A stretch of 64,000 bases of DNA from Halomonas campaniensis (GCF_014193375.1 NZ_JACHZF010000008.1:102055-166054), one strand, 5' to 3'. Shown: positions 16,924-25,566, counted from the stretch's first letter. Numbers and translations: made by a program. The notes: generated from the sequence alone by a model not told the origin.

Positions 16924-17364
16924 TCACCGCGCCTCGTCCGGCGCCATCACCCGCTCCATCAGCTGCTGGGCCAGGCGGCTGGCCGCCTCGCGGCCCGGGA
17001 GGTCGGAGAGGTCGTCGAGCAGCACGCAACGCCAGCACCAGTGGTCCGCGTCGACGTGGAAGGCCTCCAGGTCATAGTGCCCGGAGGGCAGCGCGATCCG
17101 GAGACGGCTCCCGGCGGCCGGGGCCGGCAGCCCCGCCGACGCCGGCAGCCCCGCCAGCGCCAGCGACAGCGACAGCGGGGTGACCAGGGCGCCGAGCAGC
17201 AGCTCGCCGTGCTCGGCGTCCCGCAGGGGCTGGAAGCAGAGGGCATCGGCCACCAGGCGGGGATTGAACTGCGGCAGCGCCTTGGCCGCCTTCAGGTGGT
17301 GGTAGGTCCACGCCTCGGCCAGCGCGCGCAGCCGGGCATACTGTTCGGGGCTCAGGGCCTGCAT
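16924..17364 (-). CDS. HybE-like protein ([NiFe]-hydrogenase chaperone family), orphan
   Basis: A 146-residue protein resembling the HybE family, chaperones that hold Tat-exported hydrogenase small subunits. Similarity shows in FNPRLVADALCFQ, LLGALVTPLSLSLALAGL and RIALPSGHYDLEAFHVD, the same order as NPALRVEAVGF, GVLITPW and FPAGEYEF of HybE. No hydrogenase genes are present in the window. ATG 17364 is preferred over 17370 because GGGAG would otherwise touch the start codon. Function outside hydrogenase maturation is unknown. Confidence 0.6.
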   Translation of the reverse strand: MQALSPEQYARLRALAEAWTYHHLKAAKALPQFNPRLVADALCFQPLRDAEHGELLLGALVTPLSLSLALAGLPASAGLPAPAAGSRLRIALPSGHYDLEAFHVDADHWCWRCVLLDDLSDLPGREAASRLAQQLMERVMAPDEAR

Positions 17365-17477
17365 GGGCATCTCCCGTGGGTGGGGGCAGGCAGTATAGCG
17401 GAGCGGCACGGCCCGGGCAGCGCCCGCTCCGCCGCGCTGCTAAGCTGAGGGCCTGCCCATGCCACTGAGGGAGCCCC

Positions 17478-18311
17478 ATGACCGACGCCGAACGCCTCGA
17501 ACTGGCCATCGAGATCGCCCGCGAGGCCGGCGAGATGATCGCCGACGCCCGCCGGAACCAGACCTTCGGCCAGCGCTACAAGTCGGGCCACGAGCTGGTC
17601 ACCGACGTGGACGTGGCCGTCGACACCCACATCACCGCGCGACTCCGCTCGGCCTGTCCCGACGAGTCGCGGCTCAGCGAGGAGCTCGCGCCGGATCGCA
17701 GCGAGCTCGCCAGTGGCCAGCCGCTGTGGGTCGTCGACCCCGTCGACGGCACCGTCAACTTCGCCCACGGCCTGCGCCACGTGGCGGTCTCCATCGCCTG
17801 GGCGATCGAGGGGCGGGTCAGGGTGGGGGTGGTGCACGCCCCCTTCCTGGGCGAGACCTTCACCGCGGTGGCCGGCCAGGGTGCCCATTGCAACGGCACG
17901 CCAATCCGCGCCAGCCGCCGCCACGACCTGTCCCACGCCCTGGTGGGCACCGGCTTCCCCTATCGCCGGGACAGCCGCCCGCCGCTGATGCGCCGCCTGG
18001 CAGGCGTCCTCGACCGCTGCCAGGACGTGCGACGCAACGGCTCCGCCGCCCTGGACCTGTGCGACGTGGCCTGCGGTCGCCTGGATGCCTACTACGAGAG
18101 CGTCTCCCCCTGGGACTTCGCCGCGGGCTGGCTGATCGCCCGGGAGGCGGGAGCCACCACCGGGCACCTCTACCCATGCCCCGAGGGGATCCCGGAGGAC
18201 CTCCATGGCGAGAACCTGCTGGTCTCGAGCCCGGCCCTGCATCGCGAGCTCGGGGAGCTGCTGCGTCGTGCCGACGCCGGCGAGCTGGATGGCTCCTGGG
18301 CATCGCCATGA
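17478..18311 (+). CDS. Inositol monophosphatase family protein
   Basis: A 277-residue Mg-dependent phosphatase of the IMPase/SuhB/FBPase superfamily. It shows LVTDVDVAVDTHI, SEE (first metal site), the signature WVVDPVDGTVNFAHG, and the second signature SPWDFAAGWLIAREAG. Substrate cannot be told from sequence: inositol-1-phosphate, histidinol phosphate or another sugar phosphate are all possible. It is distinct from the CysQ paralogue at 48325-49113. ATG 17478 follows GGGAG. It stands alone, divergent from the HybE-like gene. Confidence 0.88.
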   Translation: MTDAERLELAIEIAREAGEMIADARRNQTFGQRYKSGHELVTDVDVAVDTHITARLRSACPDESRLSEELAPDRSELASGQPLWVVDPVDGTVNFAHGLRHVAVSIAWAIEGRVRVGVVHAPFLGETFTAVAGQGAHCNGTPIRASRRHDLSHALVGTGFPYRRDSRPPLMRRLAGVLDRCQDVRRNGSAALDLCDVACGRLDAYYESVSPWDFAAGWLIAREAGATTGHLYPCPEGIPEDLHGENLLVSSPALHRELGELLRRADAGELDGSWASP

Positions 18312-18332
18312 CGCCAGGCATCCCCCCCACCG

Positions 18333-18406
18333 GGTGTCCCCGACGATAGGCGTCCCCGACTGGGCGTCCCCGACTGGGCGTCCCCGACTGGGCGTCCCCG
18401 ACGATA
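18333..18406 (+). repeat. 14-bp tandem repeat block
   Basis: Three perfect copies of GGCGTCCCCGACTG (18349-18390) are flanked on both sides by a variant unit ending in GACGATA (GGTGTCCCCGACGATA at 18333-18348, GGCGTCCCCGACGATA at 18391-18406). The block sits in the 252-base gap between the IMPase-like gene and grxA; the rest of the gap holds no evident gene. Confidence 0.8.
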
Positions 18407-18563
18407 GGCGCCGCCAATGGCGCGACTCGAGGGCCGCTATTGGCCTTCACCGTCGCCATCGGTCACAATGCGCATCGTTTCACCATCCACCCCCGATTCC
18501 GGACCGGCGCCCGCCTCCCGCGGCGGCGCCCCCCGTTCGCCACCAGCGCCCAGGAGCCCGTCC

Positions 18564-18839
18564 ATGCACGTCACCATCTTCGGTCGTCCCGGCTGCCCCT
18601 TCTGCGTCTTCGCCAACGAGCTCGCCCAGCAGCTCGAGAGCGCCGGCGCCATCGAAGGCTTCCGCTACGTCGACATCCAGGCCGAGGGCATCACCAAGGC
18701 CGACCTCGAGAAGACCATCGGCAGGCCCGTCCATACGGTGCCGCAGATCTTCGTCGACGAGACCCCGATCGGCGGCTTCACCGAGTTCGATCGGTACGTG
18801 CGGGACCGGTCGCTGCTGGACACCGCCGCCGCCCGCTGA
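18564..18839 (+). CDS. grxA: Glutaredoxin 1
   Basis: A 91-residue glutaredoxin that reduces disulfides, including those of ribonucleotide reductase, using glutathione. The redox motif CPFC lies at the N-terminus in FGRPGCPFC, TVPQIFVDE contains the cis-proline, and GGFTEFDRYV matches the GG site for glutathione. YVDIQAEGITKADL is near-identical to the E. coli GrxA pattern, distinguishing it from GrxC. ATG 18564 follows GGAG by about 8 bases. Confidence 0.92.
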   Translation: MHVTIFGRPGCPFCVFANELAQQLESAGAIEGFRYVDIQAEGITKADLEKTIGRPVHTVPQIFVDETPIGGFTEFDRYVRDRSLLDTAAAR

Positions 18840-18949
18840 CCCCCTGACGCCGCCCCGGGCGGCGGTTCGCGATGATGCGCCGTGGGGCGCCCCCCGACCG
18901 GGTGCGGATGCTACGCTGGGGAGGTTTCCCCCACGTCACGGAGCCGCCC

Positions 18950-19924
18950 ATGGCGCATCCCCCCACGTCACAGGCCGCCGAGGCCCACTGGCACCAGACC
19001 GGCGAGCAGCATCGTCGCCTGATCGACAGCACCCGTTCCCTCGAGGCACTCACCACCGCGGTGGTCCACCCCTGTGACGAGCCCTCCCTGGCCGGTGCCC
19101 TGGCGGCCTGGCGGGAGGGCATCATCGTCCCGCTGCTGGTCGGCCCCCGCCACCGCATCGAGGCCGCCGCCGAGGCCCTGGGGGAGTCCCTGGACGGCCT
19201 GACGCTGATCGACACCCCCCATAGCCACGCCTCCGCCGAGCGGGCGGTCGAACTGGCCGCCCAGGGCGAGGTCGAGGCGCTGATGAAGGGCTCCCTGCAT
19301 ACCGACGAGCTGATGTCCGCCGCGGTGGACCGCCGCACCGGGCTGCGCACCGAACGGCTGATGAGCCATGTCTATGCCCTGGACGTGCCCAGCTACCCCC
19401 GGCCCCTGCTGATCTCCGACGCCGCCCTGCATATCACCCCCGACCTGGCGGCCAAGCGCGACATCATCCAGAACGCCATCGACCTTGCCCGGGCGCTGGG
19501 CATCTCGCAGCCCCGAGTGGCGCTGCTCTCGGCGGTGGAGACGGTGCGCTCCACCCTGCCCTCCACCATCGAGGCCGCCGCGCTGTGCAAGATGAGCGAG
19601 CGCGGCCAGATCCGCGGCGGGGTGCTGGACGGGCCCCTGGCCATCGACAATGCCGTCTCCCTGGCGGCCGCCCGGCAGAAGGGGCTGGGCTCCGAGGTGG
19701 CCGGGCAGGCCGACATCCTGATCGCCCCCAACCTGGAGTCGGCCAACATGATCGCCAAGCTGCTGATCCACCTGGCCCGCGCCCAGGCCGCGGGGCTGGT
19801 GGTGGGTGCCCGGGTGCCCATCATGCTGACCAGCCGGGCCGACGACGCGGAGACACGCCTCGCCTCGGCGGCCCTGGCCCTGCACCTGGCCCGGGTGACC
19901 CCCGCCCCGGACGACGCCCCGTGA
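18950..19924 (+). CDS. Phosphate acetyl/butyryltransferase
   Basis: A 324-residue phosphotransacylase of the Pta/Ptb family, exchanging CoA and phosphate on acyl groups. Typical segments are EALMKGSLHTDELMSA, RTERLMSHVYALDVP, ISDAALHITPDL and DILIAPNLESANMIAKLL. It looks like the catalytic half of the bifunctional enoyl-CoA hydratase/phosphate acetyltransferase group rather than the long E. coli Pta. Its TGA overlaps the GTG start of the acetate kinase gene (GTGA), so the two enzymes are coupled. ATG 18950 has GGAG upstream. Acetyl versus longer acyl preference is not decidable here. Confidence 0.85.
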   Translation: MAHPPTSQAAEAHWHQTGEQHRRLIDSTRSLEALTTAVVHPCDEPSLAGALAAWREGIIVPLLVGPRHRIEAAAEALGESLDGLTLIDTPHSHASAERAVELAAQGEVEALMKGSLHTDELMSAAVDRRTGLRTERLMSHVYALDVPSYPRPLLISDAALHITPDLAAKRDIIQNAIDLARALGISQPRVALLSAVETVRSTLPSTIEAAALCKMSERGQIRGGVLDGPLAIDNAVSLAAARQKGLGSEVAGQADILIAPNLESANMIAKLLIHLARAQAAGLVVGARVPIMLTSRADDAETRLASAALALHLARVTPAPDDAP

Positions 19925-21084
19925 GCCGCCTGCTGGTGATCAACGGCGGCTCGGCCACGCTCAAGTTCGGCCTCTACGACGACGGCCGCTGCTCGCTGCG
20001 CGGCCTGGTGGAACGGCTCGACGAGGCCCCTCGGCTCCGGCTGCTGCAGGGCAGCCTCGACGATGACGTCTTCCCCGCCAGCGAGGGCGGCCACGCGGCC
20101 GTGGCCGAGGCGCTGCTGGCCTGGCTCGACCGCCGGGTCGGGCTGGCCACCCTCGACGGGATCGGCCACCGGGTGGTTCATGGCGGCACCGCGCTCGACG
20201 CGCCGGTCGTGCTGGATGACGACCACCTGGCCTACCTGGCCGGCCTGGAGCCCCTCGCGCCGCTGCACCAGCCCCCTGCCCTGGCCATCATCCGCGCGCT
20301 GCGCGAGCGCCTGCCGGCCATGCCCCAGGTGGCCTGCTTCGACACCGCCTTCCACCGCACCCAGCCGCGGGTGCACCAGCTGTTTGCCCTGCCCCGCCGC
20401 CTGGCCGACGAGGGGGTGCTGCGCTACGGCTTCCACGGGCTCTCCTATGCCCACGTGACACGGCGGTTGCCCGAGCTGCTCGGCGAGCGGGCCCGCGGAC
20501 GGGTGGTGATCGCCCATCTGGGGCAGGGCTGCAGCCTGTGCGCCCTGAAGGACGGGCGCAGCCTGACCACGTCGATGGGCTTCACCGCCCTGGACGGCAT
20601 GATGATGGGCAGCCGCTGCGGCAGCCTGGACCCCGGGGTGGTGCTCCACCTCCAGCAGCAGCGCGGCATGGCCGTCGAGGAGGTCGAGCGGCTGCTCTAC
20701 CGGGAGAGCGGCCTGCTGGGCGTCTCGGGGCTCTCCGCCGACATGCGCGACCTGCTGGCCAGCGACCATCCCCATGCCGAGGAGGCGGTGGCGCTGTTCA
20801 TCGAGCGGCTGCTGCGCGAGATCGGCGCCCTGGTGGCCCTGCTCGGCGGCCTGGATGCGCTGGTCTTCACCGCCGGCATCGGCGAGCACGCCGCCGAGAT
20901 CCGCGCCCGCACCGCGCGGCGCCTGGCATGGCTCGGGGCCAGGCTGGACGAGGACGCCAACCGGGAGCATGCGCCACGCTTCGACGCCGGCAGCGGCCCC
21001 GCCCTGGTCGTGATGCCCACCGACGAGGAGGCCGAGATCGCCGCCGCCACGCGTCGCTGCCTGGAAGCGTCTTTCCCTCGTTGA
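19921..21084 (+). CDS. Acetate/propionate family kinase
   Basis: A 387-residue ASKHA-fold kinase converting acyl phosphate and ADP to acid and ATP; together with the preceding enzyme it forms a Pta-Ack route. Motifs: LLVINGGSATLKFGL at the N-terminus, GHRVVHGG with the substrate Arg, CFDTAFH, RYGFHGLSY, HLGQGCSLCAL, TTSMGFTALDGMMMGSR and FTAGIGEH. Several positions differ from textbook AckA: FHGTSH is FHGLSY and HLGNG is HLGQG. These differences indicate a divergent subfamily. GTG start at 19921 is fixed by the overlap with the upstream gene. Confidence 0.85.
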   Translation: MSRLLVINGGSATLKFGLYDDGRCSLRGLVERLDEAPRLRLLQGSLDDDVFPASEGGHAAVAEALLAWLDRRVGLATLDGIGHRVVHGGTALDAPVVLDDDHLAYLAGLEPLAPLHQPPALAIIRALRERLPAMPQVACFDTAFHRTQPRVHQLFALPRRLADEGVLRYGFHGLSYAHVTRRLPELLGERARGRVVIAHLGQGCSLCALKDGRSLTTSMGFTALDGMMMGSRCGSLDPGVVLHLQQQRGMAVEEVERLLYRESGLLGVSGLSADMRDLLASDHPHAEEAVALFIERLLREIGALVALLGGLDALVFTAGIGEHAAEIRARTARRLAWLGARLDEDANREHAPRFDAGSGPALVVMPTDEEAEIAAATRRCLEASFPR

Positions 21085-21145
21085 AAGGCCCCCGGGGGGC
21101 TGTGCCTATACTTCCCGCCAGCATCATGACAAGGGAAGCGTATCG

Positions 21146-21913
21146 ATGCAGAGGGAAGAGTTCGTCCAGCAGCTGTGGCTGGACTATGTCCACCAGCACC
21201 CCGAGGTCGGCGGGCTGCGTCTGTGGCCGGTCGATGCCCCGGTCGAGTACCTGGCGCTGCTCACCCTGAACCACGGGCCCTTCGGCATGGATGCCCTGCT
21301 GCCGACCCTCGCCCATCTGGGCTATCGTCCGCGCCACCGCCACGCCATGGCCGACCGCGGCCTGCTGGTCAGCCTGCTCTCGCCCCCCGACAACGGCCCC
21401 TGGCTGGTCCTCGGCGAGCTGCAGCTGGGCACCCTCTCCCGGTGCCCGAGGGAGCGGCTCGAGGCGTTGGTCTGCCAGGCCCCGCGGGAGGACCAGCGCG
21501 GCCAGAACCTGCTGTGCCGCGGCCGTCCCTGGCCCATGCCCGACTGGGAGACCTACCTCGCCCTCTGCCAGGCGCATCCGCTGGCCGGCCTGCTGTCGAT
21601 CAACGGGCCGCGCATGCACCACGCCGGCTTCGACTGCGGGCGCCTGGGCCAGCCTATCGCGGTGCTCGACGACCAGCTGCGCCAGGCCGGGCTCAGCGGC
21701 AGCTCCGATCGGCACCACGGGATCTTCCCGGTCTCGCCGCTCCTCGACTACCGCTTCTACCCCACCTGCTCCCGGCGCCTCGCCTTCGCCCAGGGTGACG
21801 AGCATCGCGTGGAACTCGGCGGCCTGGCTCTGGTGCAGAAGGAGGTCTCGGCCAACCAGGAGCGTGCCGTGGAGCTGCTGCTGCCCCACCACACCCGCTG
21901 CGAGGTCTCCTGA
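21146..21913 (+). CDS. DUF1338 (HglS-like) domain protein
   Basis: A 255-residue protein matching the pattern of DUF1338, the family of the iron-dependent 2-oxoadipate dioxygenase/decarboxylase HglS (lysine catabolism). Corresponding segments are LTLNHGPFGMDALLPTLAHLGY, the SPPDNGPWLVLGELQLGTLS block, LLSINGPRMHHAGFD and GIFPVSPLLDYRF. It is much shorter than HglS (about 460 residues), so it may belong to a separate short subgroup. A histidine is present at the first candidate metal site (LNHG) and again at MHHAGF. Function remains inferred. Confidence 0.6.
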   Translation: MQREEFVQQLWLDYVHQHPEVGGLRLWPVDAPVEYLALLTLNHGPFGMDALLPTLAHLGYRPRHRHAMADRGLLVSLLSPPDNGPWLVLGELQLGTLSRCPRERLEALVCQAPREDQRGQNLLCRGRPWPMPDWETYLALCQAHPLAGLLSINGPRMHHAGFDCGRLGQPIAVLDDQLRQAGLSGSSDRHHGIFPVSPLLDYRFYPTCSRRLAFAQGDEHRVELGGLALVQKEVSANQERAVELLLPHHTRCEVS

Positions 21914-21946
21914 CCCGCCGCCCCCTGTCGCTGCAGTGCCGCAGAG

Positions 21947-21969
21947 TCATCCACAGAATCTGTGGATAA
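21947..21969. promoter_or_regulatory. Paired DnaA-box-like inverted repeat
   Basis: ATCCACAGA-A-TCTGTGGAT is a perfect 9-bp inverted repeat (21949-21967). Its right half reads TGTGGATAA, the exact complement of the DnaA box TTATCCACA; the left half TCATCCACA differs at one base. It lies between the convergent DUF1338 and scoB genes. It may be a DnaA-binding locus or only a terminator-like hairpin. Confidence 0.4.
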
Positions 21970-22058
21970 CGCTGTGCAAGAGCCACCGCCATCCCGCCGG
22001 ACCCCGCGCCCCGGCGGCGCCCGAAGCGAAACGGTCAGTTTTTCGACAGCCCGGACGG

Positions 22059-22089
22059 CCGCGGCCCGGACACAGGGTCCGGGCCGCGG
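22059..22089. terminator. Hairpin between DUF1338 gene and scoB
   Basis: CCGCGGCCCGGAC and GTCCGGGCCGCGG form a perfect 13-bp stem with a 5-base loop between convergent genes. There is no adjacent T tract on either strand. Confidence 0.55.
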
Positions 22090-22117
22090 GGGTCATGCCC
22101 TGATCAGGCGTCGCGGG

Positions 22118-22780
22118 TCAGGCGTCGAAGGTCATCTCCGGGACATGGTCCGGCACGATGAGCTTGCCGGCCGTCTTCTCGACGATCTCCTCCACCGAGA
22201 CACCCGGGGCGCGCTCCTTGAGGTGGAAGGCGCCGTCCTTGATCTCCAGGTAGGCCAGGTCGGTCAGCACCCGGTTGATGCAGCCGGCGCCGGTCAGCGG
22301 CAGGGTGCACTTCTCGAGCAGCTTGGATTCGCCGTGCTTGGAGGCGTGGGTCATGGTGCAGATGATGTTCTCGGCGCCGGCCACCAGGTCCATGGCGCCG
22401 CCCATGCCCTTGATCAGCTTGCCGGGGACCATCCAGGAGGCGATGTTGCCCTCCTGATCCACCTCGAAGGCGCCCAGCACCGTGAGGTCGACGTGGCCGC
22501 CGCGGATCATGGCGAAGGATTCCGCCGAGTCGAAGATCGCCGCACCCGGGCGGGCCGTGACGGTCTGCTTGCCGGCATTGATCATGTCCGGGTCGACCTC
22601 TTCCTCGGTGGGAAAGCGACCCATGCCCAGCAGCCCGTTCTCGGACTGCAGCATGACGTCGATGCCGTCGGGGACATAGTTGGCCACCAGGGTCGGGATG
22701 CCGATGCCCAGGTTGACGTAGAAGCCGTCTTCGAGTTCGCGCGCCACGCGCTGCGCCATCTGTTCGCGAGTCAGTGCCAT
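22118..22780 (-). CDS. scoB: 3-oxoacid CoA-transferase subunit B
   Basis: A 220-residue beta subunit of a family I CoA-transferase (succinyl-CoA:3-ketoacid or acetyl-CoA:acetoacetate). The catalytic glutamate lies in SENGLLGMGRF; GFYVNLGIGIPT and GGHVDLTVLGAFEVD are family hallmarks. It functions with the A subunit encoded 57 bases upstream. It would convert acetoacetate to acetoacetyl-CoA, fitting with the 3-hydroxybutyrate dehydrogenase 5.3 kb away. CoA donor (succinyl versus acetyl) cannot be told with certainty. Confidence 0.9.
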   Translation of the reverse strand: MALTREQMAQRVARELEDGFYVNLGIGIPTLVANYVPDGIDVMLQSENGLLGMGRFPTEEEVDPDMINAGKQTVTARPGAAIFDSAESFAMIRGGHVDLTVLGAFEVDQEGNIASWMVPGKLIKGMGGAMDLVAGAENIICTMTHASKHGESKLLEKCTLPLTGAGCINRVLTDLAYLEIKDGAFHLKERAPGVSVEEIVEKTAGKLIVPDHVPEMTFDA

Positions 22781-22837
22781 CTTGTTGCCTCTTGTGTTCG
22801 GATGAGAAGCCTTGGGGTGTCGTGCAGCGTCGCGCCT

Positions 22838-23539
22838 TCAGCCTTCGCGGACGGTGCGCTTCTCGATGCGCTTCTCGAAGGTGCCCTGGATGATGCGGTC
22901 GACGTAGATGCCGGGGGTGTGGATCTGGTCCGGTGCCAGTTCGCCCGGCTCGACGATCTCCTCGACCTCGACCACGGTGATCTTGCCGCAGGTGGCGGCC
23001 AGGGGATTGAAGTTCTGGGCAGTGTCGCGGTAGACGACATTGCCGTAGCGATCCGCCTTCCAGCCCTTGACGATGGCGAAGTCGGCGTGGAACGCCTCCT
23101 CGAGGATGTAGTGGCGGCCGTTGAACTGGCGCACCTCCTTGCCCTCGCCGATCGGCGTGCCGTAGCCGGTGGCGGTATAGAAGGCGGGGATGCCGGCACC
23201 GCCGGCGCGCATCTTCTCGGCCAGGGTGCCCTGGGGCGTCAGGATCACGTCGATCTCGCCATCCAGCATCTGGCGCTCGAACAGGGCGTTCTCGCCCACG
23301 TAGGAGGCATAGATGCGCGAGATCTGCTTGTCCTCCAGCAGCAGGCCCAGGCCGAAGCCGTCGACGCCGCAGTTGTTGGAGAGCACGGTGAGGTCCTTGA
23401 CGCCGAGGCGCTTGATCTCGGCGATCAGGTTCTCCGGGATGCCGCACAGGCCGAAGCCGCCGGCGGCCACGGTCATGCCGCTCTCGATGCCGGCCATAGC
23501 CTCTTCGTAGGAGTACACGCGTTTGTCGAATCCGGACAT
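22838..23539 (-). CDS. scoA: 3-oxoacid CoA-transferase subunit A
   Basis: A 233-residue alpha subunit with the signature [13 protein letters not shown] near residue 30, [12 protein letters not shown], and the conserved [23 protein letters not shown] 23539 is preferred because it starts the compact domain ([15 protein letters not shown]) and has GAGG upstream. It is the first gene of the scoAB operon and is divergent from a LysR regulator, the usual layout for control by that regulator. Confidence 0.92.
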   Translation of the reverse strand: MSGFDKRVYSYEEAMAGIESGMTVAAGGFGLCGIPENLIAEIKRLGVKDLTVLSNNCGVDGFGLGLLLEDKQISRIYASYVGENALFERQMLDGEIDVILTPQGTLAEKMRAGGAGIPAFYTATGYGTPIGEGKEVRQFNGRHYILEEAFHADFAIVKGWKADRYGNVVYRDTAQNFNPLAATCGKITVVEVEEIVEPGELAPDQIHTPGIYVDRIIQGTFEKRIEKRTVREG

Positions 23540-23698
23540 AGTGGCGCCTCGTGTTGTTGTCGATGGATCTTGCGGGGTGAAAGGATAGCGGGTCACGGGT
23601 GACACGATGAGGCCCAGTGTTGTGCCTGGCCATATATTTGTTAAGTTTGTTTTTCTTATCGATTGATTTGATCAGCCTATTAATTGGACCTTGGTAGC
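23540..23698. promoter_or_regulatory. AT-rich divergent promoter region, scoA / LysR
   Basis: A 159-base gap clearly richer in A and T than its surroundings, notably about 23630-23690 (ATATATTTGTTAAG, TTATCGATTGATTTGATC). It must hold the promoters of scoAB and of the divergent LysR gene; LysR proteins usually bind such gaps and repress themselves. I could not fix individual -35/-10 boxes. Confidence 0.6.
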
Positions 23699-24604
23699 AT
23701 GTCGATGACCGTCAAGCAGCTCCGCGCCTTCCTCGCCGTGGCCCAGACCCTGAGCTTCACCCAGGCCTGCGAGCGGCTGCACCTCTCCCAGCCGGCGCTG
23801 AGCCTGGCGATCAAGGGCCTCGAGGAGACCCTCGGGGGGCGGCTGCTGATCCGCAGCACACGCAGCGTGCGTCTCACCCCCGAGGGGGAATCTCTGGTGC
23901 CGCTGGCCAAGCGGCTGCTGGCCGAGTGGGACAACACCGAGGAGCTGCTGCGCCAGCGCTTCACCCTGCAGCTCGGCCGGCTGGCGGTGGCCGCCATGCC
24001 CTCCTTCGCCAGCAACCTGTTGCCCCCGGCGCTGATGGCCTTTCGGCGCCGCCACCCGCGGGTCAACGTCACGGTCCATGACGTGATCAACGAGCAGGTG
24101 ATCGACATGGTCCGCAATCGCCAGGTGGAACTCGGCATCGTCTTCGAGCCCGAGGCGACCGGCAGCCTCGGCTTCACGCCGCTGTTCATCGACCGCTTCG
24201 TCGCCGTGGTACCGGCCGACTCCCTGCTGGCCGGCCACGAGCGACTCGACTGGGCCACCCTGCTGACCCACGACTTCATCGCCCTGCAGCGTCCCTCCAT
24301 GGTCAGGCGGCTGCTGGAGCAGCAGCTGCGCCGCCGCGGCATCACCCTGCCCTGCGCCTTCGAGAGCCACCAGCTGGCCACCGTGGGGCGCATGGTGGCC
24401 AGCGGCCTGGGCGTCAGCGCCGTGCCCTCGCTCTGCCGCCGCCAGATGGAGGCGCTGGGGGCGCGCTGCCTGCCCCTGGAGGAGCCGGTGATCGAGCGGG
24501 CGGTAGGCATGATCACCCACGGCGAGCTGTCGGCGGCGGCGCTGGCCCTGCGCCAGGTGCTGGTCGAGACCATCGCGCCCCCCGAGGGGAGCCGCCCGGC
24601 CTGA
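23699..24604 (+). CDS. LysR-family transcriptional regulator (probable scoAB regulator)
   Basis: A 301-residue LysR protein with an N-terminal winged HTH (LRAFLAVAQTLSFTQACERLHLSQPALSLAIKGLEE) and a C-terminal periplasmic-binding-like effector domain. The HTH has the usual LSQPALS recognition helix. Start choices are a TTG at 23684 and ATGs at 23699 and 23705; 23699 gives a normal N-terminus. Its divergent placement next to scoAB suggests it controls that operon, possibly in response to acetoacetate or a related acid; this is inference from context only. Confidence 0.88.
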   Translation: MSMTVKQLRAFLAVAQTLSFTQACERLHLSQPALSLAIKGLEETLGGRLLIRSTRSVRLTPEGESLVPLAKRLLAEWDNTEELLRQRFTLQLGRLAVAAMPSFASNLLPPALMAFRRRHPRVNVTVHDVINEQVIDMVRNRQVELGIVFEPEATGSLGFTPLFIDRFVAVVPADSLLAGHERLDWATLLTHDFIALQRPSMVRRLLEQQLRRRGITLPCAFESHQLATVGRMVASGLGVSAVPSLCRRQMEALGARCLPLEEPVIERAVGMITHGELSAAALALRQVLVETIAPPEGSRPA

Positions 24605-24696
24605 GCCGCGGCGCTGGGCAGCCGTGCGACGATCCTTTAGCATTACCGCAACCACCCGACCGCGCCACCCCCGGCCCATCCAACAGGGAGAGACGC

Positions 24697-25566
24697 ATGC
24701 CGGTCCTCAAGGGGCTCGTCAGCCTCCTGCTGCTGATCCTGACCACCGCCTTCTGGGGCATCCCGCTGATCCTGCTGACCCTGGTCAAGCTGGTCACCCC
24801 CGGGCGTCGCCTGCGCCGCCGGGTGCTCCAGGGCCTCAACCGGGTGGCGCTCAACTGGGTCGGCAGCAACCTCTGGTGGATGCGCCGCTGGCTCAAGCCC
24901 CGCCTGGCGATGCAGCTGCCCGAGGGGCTGTCTCGGGACCAGTGGTGGCTGGTGCTCTCCAACCATCGCAGCTGGACCGACATCTTCCTGCTGTTCCTGG
25001 CGCTGCATCGGCGCATCCCCATGCCGCACTTCTTCGTCAAGCGCCAGCTGATCTGGGTGCCCATCGTCGGCCTGGCCTTCTGGGCCATGGAGTTCCCCAT
25101 GCTGCGCCGCCTCAGCCGGGAGCAGCGCGAGCGCAACCCCCAGCTGGCACGCCGCGACCGGGAGGCCACCGAGCGCATGTGCCGTCACGCCCGGGAGCGC
25201 CCGATCGCCATCTACAACTTCGTCGAGGGCACCCGCTTCACCCCGGCCAAGCACGCCGCCCAGGAGTCTCCCTATACCCACCTGCTGCGCCCCCGGGCCG
25301 GCGGCATCGCCCAGGTGCTGAACCTGCTCGGCGACCGGCTCGGTGGTATCCTCGACGTGACGCTCCACTACGACAATCCCGACCCCACCTTCTGGGGCTT
25401 CCTGTGCGGCCGGGAGGGGCGCGTGGCCCTGGTGGCCAGGCGCCTCGAGATTCCCGCCTGGATGCTCGACGGCGACTACGACGACCCGGACTACAAGGAA
25501 TGCTTCCACTCATGGCTCAACGCCCTGTGGCAGGACAAGGACGACGCGCTCTCGCACTCCTCCTGA
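24697..25566 (+). CDS. YihG-like inner-membrane acyltransferase
   Basis: A 289-residue PlsC-superfamily acyltransferase. One or two N-terminal membrane segments (LVSLLLLILTTAFWGIPLILLTLVKLV) precede the catalytic HX4D motif in SNHRSWTD, and FVEGTRFT is the third conserved block. The layout matches YihG/acyltransferase YihG-like proteins, which transfer acyl chains to lysophospholipids. ATG 24697 follows GGGAGAG. The 3' end overlaps the start of the downstream lipoprotein gene by 55 bases, indicating coupled expression. Confidence 0.85.
   Translation: MPVLKGLVSLLLLILTTAFWGIPLILLTLVKLVTPGRRLRRRVLQGLNRVALNWVGSNLWWMRRWLKPRLAMQLPEGLSRDQWWLVLSNHRSWTDIFLLFLALHRRIPMPHFFVKRQLIWVPIVGLAFWAMEFPMLRRLSREQRERNPQLARRDREATERMCRHARERPIAIYNFVEGTRFTPAKHAAQESPYTHLLRPRAGGIAQVLNLLGDRLGGILDVTLHYDNPDPTFWGFLCGREGRVALVARRLEIPAWMLDGDYDDPDYKECFHSWLNALWQDKDDALSHSS

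Noticed and set aside
24624..25511. Fusion of acyltransferase region and LysM lipoprotein as a 609-residue protein
   Set aside because: The N-terminal 300 residues are an out-of-frame reading of the acyltransferase gene; a proper lipoprotein signal begins at 25512.
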